Position numbers and translations under genes: made by a program. This document shows positions 45,721 to 59,553 of a DNA stretch of 64,000 nucleotides, in pieces. Location of the stretch: contig CM040103.1 of the NCBI GenBank assembly GCA_022496805.1, positions 3,490,001 through 3,554,000 of the forward strand. The letters run 5' to 3'. The stretch's first letter is position 1; every line of letters begins with the position of its first letter. A model generated the notes under the pieces. The model had not been told where the DNA came from. It made no database searches and saw only the letters and a list, made by a program, of their open reading frames with translations. The stretch comes from Pohlia nutans. Its lineage: Eukaryota; Streptophyta; Bryopsida; Bryales; Mniaceae.

Positions 45721-48700
45721 TGTTCTGGTTTCGGGAATTGTCGATCTGCCGGGTCGAAGGGTGCCGCCATCAGCTAAACTCTGAAAGCACAATGAATTTC
45801 GTTAGCATTACTTCATATGAACAAAAGAAAGTACACAGCCACATTGACACTTGAATTCCTGGTGTGATACAAGAAATGCAAGCACTGATTTCAAAAAACA
45901 AAAATCCTGTAGGCGCAAGGACTGATTACTCAAAGAGCGAGGAGGTGTGATCAAGTAAATGCAGCTTCATGAATCCCGGGAGACGCTGTGAAATTCAGTG
46001 ACGACATTGCAGATCAGTACCTGCAGGGAGAGTGCGTGTACAAGAAGAGAAACGATCCGTCGACTTCTGAGGTACGAGTCTCGACTCTCCCATTTGTATT
46101 CGTCGCAACAAGCAAGCAGCCGCCTGTCCTGCTCGGAGTGCCGAGGTATGCGAAGCAAAAAATCAGGGACGTCAGGCAGGATTTCTACGCTCTTATCTCG
46201 TTGCGCTCTTTCATAATGTGCCACGCCGAGGCCCATTACGTAACACCGCAGCTACTAAACAGGGATCTAGAAAATCAGAAGATTTGCAATTACGTAACAA
46301 CTCCCACTAGTGCCGCAAAAGTCTCAAAGTTAAAAACCAATTTTGCGCTAGTACCGATGTTATCTTCCTGCCACATCTGCATCCACGTATGTATGTACAC
46401 ATGTAATTGGCTACTTTCCAGATGCTAAGTTTTGGACTCATGTACGTTTGTTACTACGTGGGTGATATAAAAGAGTTATAAGTGTAATACCGAGGATTTG
46501 GAAGATTTTTCATTGTTAGATTCGTCCGCTAAATTTCGGTTGTGGTACTAGTACATGTTTTATCAAATTCTGCAACCCCACGGAGCTCCGGAGGGGTGAT
46601 TCGATGAGGGCAAAACTTATCCTGCTAGCTCAATGTCGAAAATAATTAAATATCACTATGGAATTATATTTTTAAATACAATGAAAGAAGTTTAAAAACT
46701 CTCTAAATAATAATTAAAAAATACAAGAAATGATTTACACATATAATAATTATAATTTAAAAATATATATATTTTTAGAAATCATACAGTACTATTCACC
46801 ATGGTAGGTTGCTCTTGGTTAATGCCATAAGCCCTCATAGCTATTGATGTGATGTGAGATATTCCACATCATTCTGTTGTGGGAAGGTAGCACTTATAGA
46901 GGCTACTGAATGCTATGATGGTGACTATTTATTGGTCAACAATGTGTTGGTTTTTGGGTAACGCTGTGTTGTATTTTTTTTTAAATTGTATTGGATTATG
47001 GATCCATAAAAGCAGCTTCTAAGAAATCTATAGATTAGCTATGGGTACCTCTACTTTATATGTTTCTTAATACGTATAGTAGTTGCTCTGTAACATTGTT
47101 TTATTGTGAACAAAATGACCAAGTATTTGGTTATTTCGTGGGTCCTGGAGCTTGGTTCATTATCAAAGCGAATATTATTTCATGTGTCATGGAGCCTATT
47201 TGAATCCCAATATATATCATTTCATGGGTCTTACAACCTCCGCATATCAGCATGTGTTTTTTATGGGTCCTGGAGCCTCTATAATTCAACACTAGTTCTT
47301 TCTTCTGGAGATTCATTTTCATACACAAGTTCATTCTGATACACAATATCTACACCCATGACTTACTGCAATATTGTTGAAATGCTAAAAGCGTATGAAC
47401 TAGTGATTTCTTTTGTCAAGAGATAGTTGGGTGGTTTTGGTATGTAGGTTCTGTTGAAGAATTTGCGTGTGGAACGATACATGTGTATTTTTGGTTTGTG
47501 TTATTGCGTTATTGATGCCGGAATTATGAAGACACGCCAACATTCTTTGGATATTATGCAACATTGGAGAGGGTTGATTTATAGGATCGTCAATGTTAGG
47601 GTTTAGTTATGAGTAACTTCATTAAACCCTAAATGTACCAGGGTGTCCCTCTAATTGACAATTTCATAAATATCATCATAAATAAATATTTAGAAGAATA
47701 TTGTGGAATTGATATACAAATGAAAGTTCCAGATCTTGATTCTTATAATCTTTGTACGGTTCAATGCACCAATACTATCTCCAATATGTAGTTTACAAAA
47801 TTGAATGTTAAAATTAAATATTTCTTCTACATTTGATTACGAACAAAATTTTAATTATTTTTGAGTAAAATTTGTTGGAATGAAATTGAAATGAGATACT
47901 CTTAAACGCGGTGACTCTTTGGAATTTTTGTGTTCCTTATATCTATGACCTCATTTTTGCAAGGCCACTTTTGAAATAATGTCAATGAAATCTTGGCATG
48001 GTCAACAACTTGACCGACTTTTACATTTGAAATTTAAATTTAAATGTATGCATGTATCAATAAATTCAATCAATAGATAGGACAAGAAATTGGTGAAGTA
48101 TCTCTAAAAAAGTGGATGACTTTCATCCACGCATTGATGAGAATGTAGAGTGAGTTTGAATCTGTTAGTCGTTCAAAAATTTGACCCTGTGATGTTTAGG
48201 GCTTAAACTTGGTAGATTTGAAACTCTATTGTAAAATTTCGATAAGCTTAGTAAAAACAAGTATTTTTAGAGGAGGACTTGGGATTTATGCATAGCATGC
48301 AACCAATGAGTTTATTTTCAAGAGACTGTTTAGCATTTTTGCTACTTTTCCATGGATTGAAGAGTAGTACAACTCATTCGATGCTAACCTCTATGAGTAT
48401 AAGGAGCCCACTATGATCGAACTAGGTGAAATGTTTTATTCTTTAATGATGCTCCCTTTTTTATAATTATTTATCATTATTGTTTAATAGTGCTTCCTTT
48501 TTATAATTTCATCATTGTTTAATCATGTTTCATTTTTTGTAATTATTCTTCAACAATAAATATTTATATTTATTGCTTAGTAGACCAGAAATACACTATA
48601 GTTTGTATAATTGTCAAATCACAAAAATGTCTTAGATGCCTAGTAGTAGAAAGTGAGTTATTTGTAATCAGTAGTACTTATATGTAACATTTGTAACACT

Positions 48701-49516
48701 TTAAATGTCATACTTCTGTCATAAAGAATCCTATGTGACATAGAGATAGCTAACATGGAACTAGAGACCTATTTGTTTCTATATTATTTTTCTATTCCTT
48801 TGTGTAGTATCTTGGTAGTTAAGATACATACGTTTTTCATGTGTTTTTTCTTTCACAAAAGTCCATATAATTTATAACTAATTTGAATGTGCTATAGAAA
48901 AAAAAACTTAAAAAGAAAAATATATGAACTTCATATTCTACTTTATGGTTTTGATATTCATGAACTATTGAGCATTTTGCCATATATCAGTTTCAAAATG
49001 TTGAATGTGTCTATTTTAAGTGTTAAGTATCGTAGAAAATTATTTAAAGTGGTAATTGTAATTGAGAGAGATCTAGAAGAAATCTGTATTTAAAGAACTT
49101 TGTGTATATTTGGTCTTGTTTTATGAAAGTAGGGGAGCTTTGAAGTTTGTATTGGATGTTAATTCTGTATTTTAGAGCTCACTTTGTTCTCATTGTGATT
49201 ATTGTTGAAATAATAAGTAGTCAAACACTTCTAAATCTCGTGATTATCTAGAATATTCTTTATGTACTACACTATTTATTAACTACAATTTTTTATATAA
49301 TGTACACTTCTATATCGGAAGAAAAATAAAAGTATATACCTATATGTATATCAAAAATATATAAGAATTTGAAATTTTAAGTTATTTAATTAGCAATTTC
49401 TGTTCAGTATTTGTAATTTAACATATAGTAGATAGACTGCAAAAATGGAGTCACACTATATCCATGTATATAGGGGGAAGTAATGACAGATGTTTAATTG
49501 TTCTTCATGTTCAGAA
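45721..49516. other. Intergenic, no gene established
   Basis: A GC-richer stretch at 45.9-46.4 kb is open on both strands but has no recognisable product. Around 47.1-47.3 kb there are loose copies of TGGGTCCTGGAGCC. The rest is AT-rich without features. Confidence 0.4.
46815..46925. repeat. Inverted copy of the 1.56-1.70 kb repeat
   Basis: Shares ATGATGTGGAATAT, GCTACC and CATTCAGTAGCC in reverse complement. Confidence 0.55.
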
Positions 49517-52500
49517 ATGGCTCCAAAAGCTCATAATGAATGGGTGAAGCACGGATGGTGGATTTCAGCAGAAGAGTCGGAACAACCAATGCTATAGATC
49601 ACGGAGCATGCAGTAATCGAAGGGAGACATTGGTGTGCGTTGGCAAAGAAGTTTGGGCATATCCTAAACATTAGCCCTGCAACCAATGAGTATGTGTTGT
49701 TCTCTGTGACGTCACCGGATAGCGATTTGGTAAAATACAGAGTGCAAAGGAAATTATTGATGGCACCTATACCCCAAGTTTGTTTTGATGTAGACCCGCC
49801 ATTGAGGGTTTTGCGACCGCTTAAAGAGCTATGGACATCGATGCCAATTGAGTTGAAGTCAGCACGAGAAGAAGCTGTGAAGAAGTTTTTGAACCTTACA
49901 CCTCAAGATGTATTACGAGCTCGACGGCAGTTTATGGAACACACTGCATATGACGATTTACGTAATGCTCAACCTAGGAGAGCCACTCTACCAGCTCCCC
50001 CTCGTGCACCGGAGGAAACTGATCCTATGTATGGGGTATTTGCTAGGGCAGTTAATATCAATTGGGTACCTGTTGCGGAACGAAATAGAAGAATTCGATC
50101 GCCAGAAAGGGTGGAGACAGAAGATACTAACTCTCCTTCCAGTTCAGCACCGCGAAGAGTTAAATACCAAGGACTGATGGGATATCACAAGCTGGCACTT
50201 CTGAGCAGCATGCAGCTGTCAATGTTGGAGGAGATGAAGGTCAATTACATGGATCAAACATCTTTATAGCTGAAGAACACAACATTCCTACATCTACCGG
50301 TGAAGTCCTGAGAAGTATGGCAATGCACACTCGACAACAATCGGAGGCAATAATAGGATCCACTCAACATATGTATGTATCAGAGGATTTGACATCTAAT
50401 GTTCATGTTGTACCATCTACGATTCAGAGGAATGAACTTCAAGGACGCACACCAGTGGCTCCTTTTACTAGGGCAAACATGCGAGATGAAGGTCTACGCA
50501 CTCGTGCTAGAGGTGTACGCACTCGTACTAGAGGTGTACGCACTCCGAGTGCTAAACGTGCTAGAGGTGCACGCATAAACGACGATGAATTGGAGCAAGG
50601 TATCAATTATGTTGAAAGAGAAGATATAGACGAACCGTCAAATGATGAAGGTTGTCCCCAAGTTCAACACCCCGAAGTTTCAAAAGGTCCAGTGGTGACT
50701 TTTCCATCCGATGACGATATCTGCGCTGGGTATTTATGGGGGATGGAAGCTATTTTCCATACTCCAATTGATCACATTCGAAATGTGGAGAATGTAGAGA
50801 CTAACCATCGTTGTTTGACAGAGAAACGAGTGAGGGAAATGTACCAACGAATCAGAGGGAAGGACGAAGCTCTTATTTCACATTTGACACTACGACCCAT
50901 TGCATACTTGGTGGAAGTAATTGACTCAAACAGGGAAATGCATAAAAAAGAGATTCCATTTGGAACAGAGAATGCAACGAATGTATTTGATGCAGTGTGG
51001 AAGCAACACCAGACAAGTGATCCAGGGATGATGAGCATGAATAGAATTTCGTGGTTGGAAAACAGAGTTATATGGGAACCAATTGATGGGCAACATATCG
51101 TAGCAGCATGTAAACAAGCGCAACTAGAGCATGCTATGGGTTTAATGTCGGACAACGAATTCGACACAAAATATACTACCAGAAAGGCTCGCTTTATGGT
51201 GTTTGACAATCCGAGATTTTACATTGAAGCATCAGTGCGAATCAATGCAAAAGAATTTGAGCGAAAATTCTATACAACAATGTACGAAGATCTAGTGAAA
51301 TTGCGGGCTATATGGAGTGCATGTGGAAAACCAAATGCAGATATACGGACAGATGATGCAAATAGGGTAAAAGCAATCACAATGGCAGCAAGTGCACTTC
51401 ATTGGACGGTGCCTTTGAGTGGAAAATCAACAACACTTGGAAGTTTAGCAAAGCGAATGTTAGAATATACGCGACACGCATGGCAAGAAAATGAGGATTG
51501 GTATGCTGCAACATTGCAGGTATGCAAGGACCATGAAGAAGGTATACTTTGGTATAGCGAAGATGATGAAAAGAAATGGAAAGAGTACGCAAAAAAACAC
51601 TCTTTAGATCCCAATGTAGATGTGCGAGTGGATCGTAGGAGAATGGAGCGTCTATGGCTGAGACCACTATCAAGAGTACCAAAACAACGGTACTTTCGGT
51701 TAGCTCAAGAGCTGGCATCTAAACCCATTGTGGACGGTAGACGACAGTCTCAAAAGTATTATTTCAATAGTGCTACAAGCACAACTCCACCAAAGCGTAC
51801 TCTAGCTTGGGTAGTAGATCGAATTCAACGACGAGAAGCACTACGGAATGCGATCCGTTGGCTGATGGTGCAGTCTCAGAAAGAGCCTCCCAGTTCTTTG
51901 TTAGAGTTCTTTACCATAGATGTGGAAAGATTTGGCAGAGAAGGGGCACGACAATTTCAAGTGTTAGGGGATGCTATTGACAAGTCTATGAAGAAGGCAT
52001 GGGCTACTCCAAGTGTAAGGTCTGTCTTGGGGTTACAAAAGTTGGAGGTTCTTATACCTCCATTTATAAGGCAACACTATGTTGACATTGTAGCAGGAGG
52101 ACGAGGGTACGAAGGATATCGCCGTGATGTTGCTCACACTGCACAACTACGATGGGATTGGCAAGTCACCATTCCTTGTACGATGGGGGGGACGATGCAA
52201 ATCGAATTCCAATTCGATGCAGAGGGGGGTTATTTGAAAAGGAATGTGTAGAATTAGGAGAGCCTTGTTTGTGGATATTTGATTGCAGACGAAACGCCAT
52301 AGCGAGTGATGAAGCAGTTTGGAGTGAAGAGGAATATAAAACAGTATTACGACAATTGCAAAGGTGGATGATTAATATTACACGTTGGAATGCAGTGTTC
52401 TTGCTTCCTGCGGGAACATATTTTGAGCAGGGAATCAGAGATTTAATTGCAATGTCTCCTGAATGCACTTGGCTACGAGGCGCGTGGATGTTCCAACCGC

Positions 52501-53972
52501 AAACAGTGCCGACCTACGTGCACGACCTCAAACACGGTGGACAAGTAGAACGTGGTGTGCAAGTCCTGGGAGATGTGGCTATCATAATGCATCACCCACA
52601 TGAATCGCGAGTATCACAAAATGTACGTCGAGGTATGAACAAACTACCTGTGGTTTTTGAAGATAAGTGGACAGACGGTAGAATGCCGCGAGCGGAGGAC
52701 CGGTTAGAGAGGAGTCCTACGGAGTTGCATCGATTGGTCCTTGCGTATTTGCCAGAGAAGTGGGGACTTGTTGCAGTAGGCATCATGACATCCATTGCAG
52801 ACATAGTACATAATGGATTTGTGGGTAGTCAAGTTATTGTCCTTGACGGTTCTTCCACGCGGACACGGTTCTTGCATAGTACATTGCAGACTATGTTTGG
52901 CAATCAAATGCAAATGACAACAACAACAACAACAACAGTGGTTTCTGAAGGTGTAGTTCAAGAAGATGTCAATCCAAATTCAGAAGACATTGATCCAGCT
53001 GAAGAAGATGTTGGTTTAGAAGATGTTGGTCCAGAATATGTTGTTCCGATGGTAGGAAGGAGACGGTCTACAACACAAGTAGTACACTCCAGCGCTGATG
53101 AATCCTCCGACAAAGATGGCTCAGATGGAAACGATGATGATGTTGATACTATCGGGTCAGCAGGAGAAGATTTGCATTCTGAAGATACAATGGAACAAGG
53201 TGAACATGGAAAAAGACAAAACTCAGAGGTAGATTCAGAGGATGTAACATATGGCACAAACAGGGACTCGCAAGAAGACTCATCAGAGGAACATGAGTCA
53301 TCTGCTTCATATAATACTGTTGACAAACAACGTACCAACTTTTATCAAACAGGAGAAGAAGGTCCTTCTGAAGTGCAACAAAACAATATGGATCCTACAC
53401 TAGACCTAGAGGCACTTGTGGGAGGAGTGGGAGAAAAGAACATTGAAGATACAATGGAGCAACCCAAAGAAGCAAATGACATTTCACCCAACACCACCGA
53501 GGCTCAACCGGTTAATGATGAAGGAGAAGCAACAGAGCAAATGTTTGAAGAACCGTGTACCAAACGTGTAACAAGTGCCTCGCAAACAACTGCATTGGCT
53601 TCAGAATTGCTACATATACCAGAAGTAGCAGTGGAGAAGGACACTCCATCGTTATCATTTGGATGGGCCCTGCAAGAACGCAATAGGATTGAAGGAGAAG
53701 ATGGAGTGTTCTATGATGCTGATGGTGTGAGATACCATCGTATTGGAGAGATGGGACACTACAAGTATGAAGAGATCAACTCCGTTTTTGAAGGCGATCC
53801 TTCACAAATGACGGATGCCATAGTTACAAGTGCATTAGAGCATAGTAACCTTGGAACCCCTTCAAAAACTCGGACACAACTTGAGCAACATCAATTGGAG
53901 AACGAAGGACATGAGATTGGGATTCAATCCTCTACTGTGATTCCAGAAACTCCTCAGACTACTCAAGATTAG
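49517..53972 (+). pseudogene. Decayed gene of about 1,485 codons with a ParB-like domain
   Basis: The frame starts MAPKAHNEWVKHGWW, meets TAG at 49595-49597, continues to near 50165, shifts frame, runs through 52251 and shifts again at or near the G runs at 52186 and 52224. It then ends at 53972 after an acidic low-complexity tail with an (ACA)n run. The adjoining segments read as one protein. After an RGVRTRTR-rich stretch comes a ParB/sulfiredoxin-like region: IDHIRNVE, NHRCLTEKRVREMYQRI, HLTLRPIAYLV, IDGQHIVAACKQA (GQH near 51088), FYIEASVRIN. The segment after the second shift (PCLWIFDCRRN, then ELHRLVLAYL and VIVLDGSSTRTRFL) has the order of an N4/N6-type DNA methyltransferase but no DPPY motif; that link is weak. 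It is probably carried by a mobile element; no termini found. Confidence 0.5.
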
Positions 53973-54125
53973 ACTACGTAGGACCAAATATATATCTTTT
54001 ATATATATGGTATTTTCATGACTTTCAAATTTATGTACAAGGGTGTAATATAATGTTTTGTATTGGTCATTTTCCGAATTGTAATATCACGATACTACAC
54101 GTATCATTTGTTGCTTCATGATTAA

Positions 54126-54694
54126 CCCCCAATTGCCCAACCATGCATATTTTGCATGATGTACAAATTTCATCCGTAGTTTCTCATCCGTCATGCACTT
54201 TTTGTAGTGTGATTTTTTTACTGAATTTTTTATGGGAAGTTAGTTTCATGTGTGTGTGATTCGATCGAAAAGCAAACAGTTTTTGAAAAATGTATGCCTC
54301 ATTTTGTGTTGCAGTGTTTCACCCAAAATTTTGAAGATTTTAGTCTAAAAGTGTATTTGAAGAAAAAAACTCATAAAATCAAGCCTCCAAAAAATCTCCA
54401 AAAATCACTACACCTAGAGTACTACGTTATAAGCCATCACAACAAATTTCATCCCCATATTGTAAATATCTTATTTGTAGTCGAATTACAGAATAATTTT
54501 TTATTTTATGTTTCAAAATTTATAGAAAAGTATTAGTGATAGCAATCAGAGATCTAACCGTATAGATTGGATCTAAAATTCAAGATGTATAACTTTTATT
54601 CATACATCAAATTTTAAATATTCATGTTAGTTGCATTTTATAATGCTTCTTTGCAAAACTGCCCAAATTGGACAAAGGTGAGGACGTTTAGGGG
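54126..54694. mobile_element. TTAA-bounded element, inverse of 38067-38811
   Basis: TTAA at 54122-54125 and 54695-54698. Ends CCCCCAATTGCCCAACC and GGACGTTTAGGGG. Confidence 0.7.
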
Positions 54695-54698
54695 TTAA

Positions 54699-56477
54699 GT
54701 TTTTGTAACTTATGTGTGTCAGTATTATCAAATGAATTATGTACATGAAAGTCCATGCAATTGAGAACCTCAAAATTTTTGGGGGGTTAAATATTCTACA
54801 ATGACCAGTTTTGCCTCCAACCAATTAAATCCAACAATGCACTTGCTCAAGTGCATAAATTGCTAATACGGTGTTAAATTTGGTAAAATGAATTTGGTAG
54901 TTGTGTATATGGGAGTGTTAGCTCATTGTGTACAAAACTTAGATGTATAGCTCATTGTATGAAAAATTTCAGGAGCTGCCCAAAAATTAGGTTTTTCATC
55001 TTTGCATCATTATATCTTTTGGTCTATACATCCCATTTCTTTTATAAAGAGTAGAATCACCACAAAAACTTCAAAAGTTGAGGATCAATACTCATTCCAC
55101 ACTAAGTTGATCGAACTAGGAAAATTGGCATTGGTTCTTTAGAGGTTAAACATGTGCCCCTAACGGCCACTTTACACTACAGTGAAAAAGTCCACCAGTC
55201 ATGAATTCTAAGGGAATTATGAAATATGATTGGCCGAGAGTCTTCTATAGCAGAACTTTGTATATGGATGAAAAAAATGACATAGTTGCTAACGTGGCGG
55301 CACTTTTTGCAAAGGAAGTTCTTTGGAGGTCAAGGTTTTTGAGGACCTCAAAACCTTGGACAAAAAACTTGACCTCTAGAAAACTCCAACTGGATTAAAA
55401 TTATATTTTTGTGAACGAATCTAAATCGTGCAATTAAGAGCTTCACCATTGAGATGGGCATGGATTGTACCATAGATGGGCATGGACATCCAATAGATTT
55501 TTGTTTCTAATTCAGAGCTAATTTCAAATTTTTTATTTATTGTAATTAAAATAAATTCTTACAATATATTTTATTAAAACAATAATAAAAAATATATAAA
55601 TAAATCAAATGTATTGTTAATTGAGATGTGTTTATTAATGCTTGTCAAGTTTTGGATTATTGAACACATTCTATGGGAATTTTTTTTTAAATTCTCTTTT
55701 TACCACACAAATTGGAAGATTATAGCAATTGAAGTAAAGAGAATTATTTTTTTGGACTCTTCTCTACAAAGTCAGCCCACTTTGATTCTCCAAAGAATGA
55801 AATTTATGTACTACAAAAAATAAAATAAAATAAAATAAATCTTTAAAAAAAATTATTTTATTTACTTGTTTACCTTAATTTAAATGTATCATAGAGGTGG
55901 AACATTTTCAAAAATTTCTTGTCATGAAAGAAGTTCCAAAATATGGCTAAACTCATTTTATTTTTTGATCAATGCAATTTTTTCAAATTTCAATACAATG
56001 GTCATTTAGGAGGTAAGGTTTTTGCTATCACTACGAGAAATTTTTTCGACTGTATCAACAGGAAAATGTTGATCGTGGCAGTTGATTAGGGCGAGTTGTC
56101 CCAGACGTTTCTTACTGAAATGTGTTGTTCCAGACTGTTGTTTTGGTCAAAATAAATTGATTTTTTTAAAAGGTAAAAAGATTCACCATGCAATATATGC
56201 CCGGGGAAGTCACTGTCAAGAATTTAAATAACTATAATTGAACAAATATAGGGTGTCTTTTATTCATTTGAGATAAGAATTGTAAATTTATAGTAGTAAT
56301 ATAGGGTGTTTTTAAATCAATCTGAGAATATATGTAGAATATATGTAGAATATACCCTAAATATACTATTAATAATAGAATATTCCAATTATTTCATAGC
56401 CCCTATTAAATACCCTTTGTACGCTCATATGTACCCAAAATTTACACTAAATGACTTCCTCGAGAATATATGAAGCC
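54699..56477. other. Intergenic; one worn TTAA-element right end
   Basis: GGTTCTTTAGAGG/TTAA near 55147 looks like an eroded right end. CACTACGAGAAAT near 56031 resembles a CACTA left end without a partner. No gene seen. Confidence 0.35.
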
Positions 56478-56680
56478 TGCCTAAACTTATTTTTGGCATG
56501 CTCGAGAAAAAGTAGCAGTCTAAATTTTTTTGGCTGCCCGAACCAACGCCTATAGCTCCAACCACCATTGCAGGGCCTACCACAAACAAGCCAAGGTCAA
56601 CCGCTGATAGCCAGATTCGAATACAAGACTTTCTAGCCTCGTACTACACCGCCATCACATAGAAACGTTCATGCAAGTGA
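56478..56680 (-). mobile_element. tRNA-derived SINE, copy 2
   Basis: Diverged relative of 39100-39345. B box TATTCGAATCT on the minus strand (56613-56623). The same minisatellite follows it as at the first locus. Confidence 0.5.
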
Positions 56681-56729
56681 ACAAATTTTCTTTGTATTTA
56701 TAAAAGAACTTGACTATTGGCAATTCTTT

Positions 56730-57600
56730 TGCGATGTTAAAAAGAAAACCAAAAAAAAATTTGCACTATTTCATGCAAGGATTTTTTTGTATTTAGAAAA
56801 ATACATTCAATTTTTTTTTGAATTTTTAAATTTTTGACAAAATCTTGAAAGCCAAAGCTATTTTTCCCACATGACTTTGGATAATTTTAGCGATGTAAAA
56901 ACAAATCAAATTCTTTTTCACTATTTCATGCAAGGATTTTTTTTATTTAGAAAAAAATTCTAAAATTTTAAATTTATTTTTTGGACAAAAAGTTGAAGGT
57001 TGGAGCTGTTTTGTGTTTTTCCAGTAGACTTTGGATATTTTTAGCAATGAAAAAAAGACTTTTTTTCAAAAAAAATTTGCATAATTTATGCAAGGATTTC
57101 TTTTAGTCTAAAAAAGTTTTCAGGATTTTTTGATTTTTCAATTTTTTTGACAAAATCTTGAAGGTTGGAGCATTATTTTTTTCCCCCACCAAACTTATCA
57201 TTGAATCACGAGTCTTAACCCTTTAGCGCCGAGAGTGGTTCAGAGAAACCACAGTTTTTTGAAACCACAATATTTTTATTGCTGTAAAGAAAAAGATTGA
57301 AATTTTTTGCACTATTTTAAGCAGGGATTTTTTTGTATCTTCAAAAAAATTCAAAATTTTTGAATATTATTTTTGGACAAAATTGTTAAGTTTGAGAGCT
57401 GTTTGTTTGTTTGGTTGTTTTTTTTTTTTTTTTTTCCAGTGGACTTAGGATTTTTTTTGCGATGAAAACGAGGATGAAAAGAAAAAAATGATCCACTTTT
57501 TTTTTGCACTATAACATGTTGGCTTTTATCTAGAAAAAAATTCAAATAATTTTGAATTGTTTCTTTTTGAAGAAATCGTGATGGCTGAGAGCTTCTTCTT
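56730..57600. repeat. Minisatellite, same monomer family as 39.4 kb
   Basis: Six or so diverged units with TGCACTATTTCATGCAAGGATT and GACAAAATCTTGAAGG. A TTAA-element left end (TTAA 57215-57218, then CCCTTTAGCGCC) lies within it. Confidence 0.6.
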
Positions 57601-57604
57601 TTTT

Positions 57605-58417
57605 CAATTCGCATGTTTTTGGTGATGTCAAAAACATTTAATTTCCAATATACATGTTTTATTTTATGTTACAGGAATATTACTTTCCAATTTATGTTTC
57701 ATTTTATGTTCGATTCAACCACAAATTATTTTTATCATTGTAAGTTTTTTTATGTTTTGTGACTTTTTGTTTCTTTTGTGACTTTTTGACATTTCATCAT
57801 ATATGCCTTTTTGCATCAAATTAATTTTTTTGGTTTGTATGTTAGAAAATCTAGTTGTAGGTCTAATAAAAAGAAAGAAAGAGTAAGACCTTGGATATTC
57901 ACCTTGAAATGAAGTAAAAAAAAGATAAGTATGTAGAATGAAAGTAAAAAAAGTAAACTCAAAAGTGAATAAATTTGGGATTAATTGAAAAAAATTCAAT
58001 GGTCAAATATTGTAGCAAACAATGAAAAGCTTTTGCAATTATAATTTTTCAAAAGTTGCTCAAATTGAGTTTAAAGAAAGTCTGATTTTGAAATCAATTT
58101 AATCTGTAAGGCTTTGACAGATCATTTTTTGGTCAATGTCCCCTTTAATGAGTTTCACGAGACAAAAAAAAAATGAATTTTGATTAAATTATGATTATCT
58201 TCTAATAAGAAATCTAGCATGCTCTTGAACCCAATTTGAATCATGCCAACCCAAGTTAAAAACCAACACCTCTACATTGTTGTGTTACAAATGTTACTAT
58301 TTAGGAAAAGTAATGTTGTTCTTTTCAATAAACTTTTTTTTCCCTTCTACAATGAAAAGTTCAATTATAACCAATAATACCAAAATTTGAATTCTAAAAG
58401 TATATAATGTAAGTTTC
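57605..58417. other. Intergenic, no gene seen
   Basis: AT-rich, nothing recognised. Confidence 0.5.
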
Positions 58418-58485
58418 ATGAATTTTTAATGTTAATTGCTTCTAAATTCTATAAATGAAGATCTAAAACTAATTTGGGAATTAAT
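58418..58485 (+). repeat. 68-bp direct repeat, partner at 61643-61711
   Basis: GAATTTTTAATGTTAATTGC to TTTGGGAATT is almost identical at both sites, 3.2 kb apart. Both lie next to GTCGACG-containing DNA. Confidence 0.75.
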
Positions 58486-58614
58486 TCCGTCGACGAGGAA
58501 CTCGGAGAGGGTTTTACCCCAGAAAATTATGGAGAAAAATCGTCAGCGTCGTGACCGTCGTCGTGTTCAGCCCCCTATATACGTGCTTCTTGCTCCTTGT
58601 CACAGGTGCTGCAA

Positions 58615-59350
58615 CTGTCTTTCAGTGTTGAATGTCTTCTCAGTGTTCTCTAGTTATTTCGAACAATCTTCTTTACTATTTTTTTCATCGACACCTGCAT
58701 TAAGGTCGAGACACCTAAAACCGATAACTTAAGCTACCTACACTATTTCTGGACCAGCTATTAATAGGGTGATATTTTTCCCGGGTTGGAAGTTAGTTTT
58801 TGCGGAGAATGCAAATTTTTCCATGAATTATTTCCCAATATTGAAATTTGTACAATTTTTCAAAGTGAAAAGTACTTCAGAACCCATAACCGATATGTAC
58901 AAATGAGGTACATCTGTTCTTTCACAATCTAGAAATTAGAATATATCGGTTTTTGGTCACCTGTCGGTTATGGGTGTCTCTACCTTAGTGTTATTGTTGT
59001 GTCGAATTCCTTTTTATTTCCTCAACTTGTTCTCTTATTAACGAAATAGCTTTGAACAACCCCTTCTCTCTTATTTTTCTTTTCTTTTTGCATCCGCACC
59101 TGTACAAACAGTGTTTTCTCTGGACCTTTGTAGTGAGATTTTACGGTTTTTGTGTTGAAATCCTTTGTTTTTCCTCAACGTGTTCTTTTGTTAATGTAAT
59201 AATTTCGAGCGATATTTTTTTCCTTTTTCCTCATCTACACCTGCATTAATATTGTTGTGCTCTGCTCCTGTCGTGAGATTTGCGGTTTTTGTGTTGAATT
59301 CCCTCAACTTGATCTCTTGTTAATCATTTGTTTTCTGGACTTTTGGTGTG
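58615..59350 (+). repeat. Degenerate pyrimidine-rich repeats, about 140-170 bp
   Basis: Three to four copies each with GTGTTGAATTCC, CCTCAACTTGTTCTC, CACCTGCATTAA and GTGAGATTT. Confidence 0.6.
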
Positions 59351-59404
59351 AGCAGCATCCTACATTGAAATCCAACCCCTGGGGAATTCTGTGCATTGTT
59401 TCCA

Positions 59405-59503
59405 TGAATTCGAGGAAGAATTTCCACAATTTTGAGGACAACCATGAAATTCTCGCAAGTCAGAAGACCGAGGCAAAACGAGATAATGCCACTGTTGCAA
59501 AGG
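59405..59503 (+). other. Possible short exon, unknown protein
   Basis: ATG at 59405 opens MNSRKNFHNFEDNHE and reaches AAG/GTTAGT, a good donor. No family recognised and no partner exon found. Confidence 0.2.
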
Positions 59504-59553
59504 TTAGTGATGCAGATGGCCATATTGGGCGTTTTAGACGCTCAGGGGTGAAG

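Noticed and set aside
45967..46428. Open frames on both strands at 45.97-46.43 kb
   Set aside because: GC-rich DNA lowers stop frequency; no family, splice or start evidence favours either strand.
42878..46597. The phrase CCCCACGGAGCTCCGGAGGG occurs near 42878 and again near 46573
   Set aside because: No paired ends, target duplications or shared flanks, so I cannot call it an element.
50772..51718. Minus-strand open frames of 113-145 codons
   Set aside because: Antisense to the ParB-like gene; composition follows the codon pattern of the plus strand.
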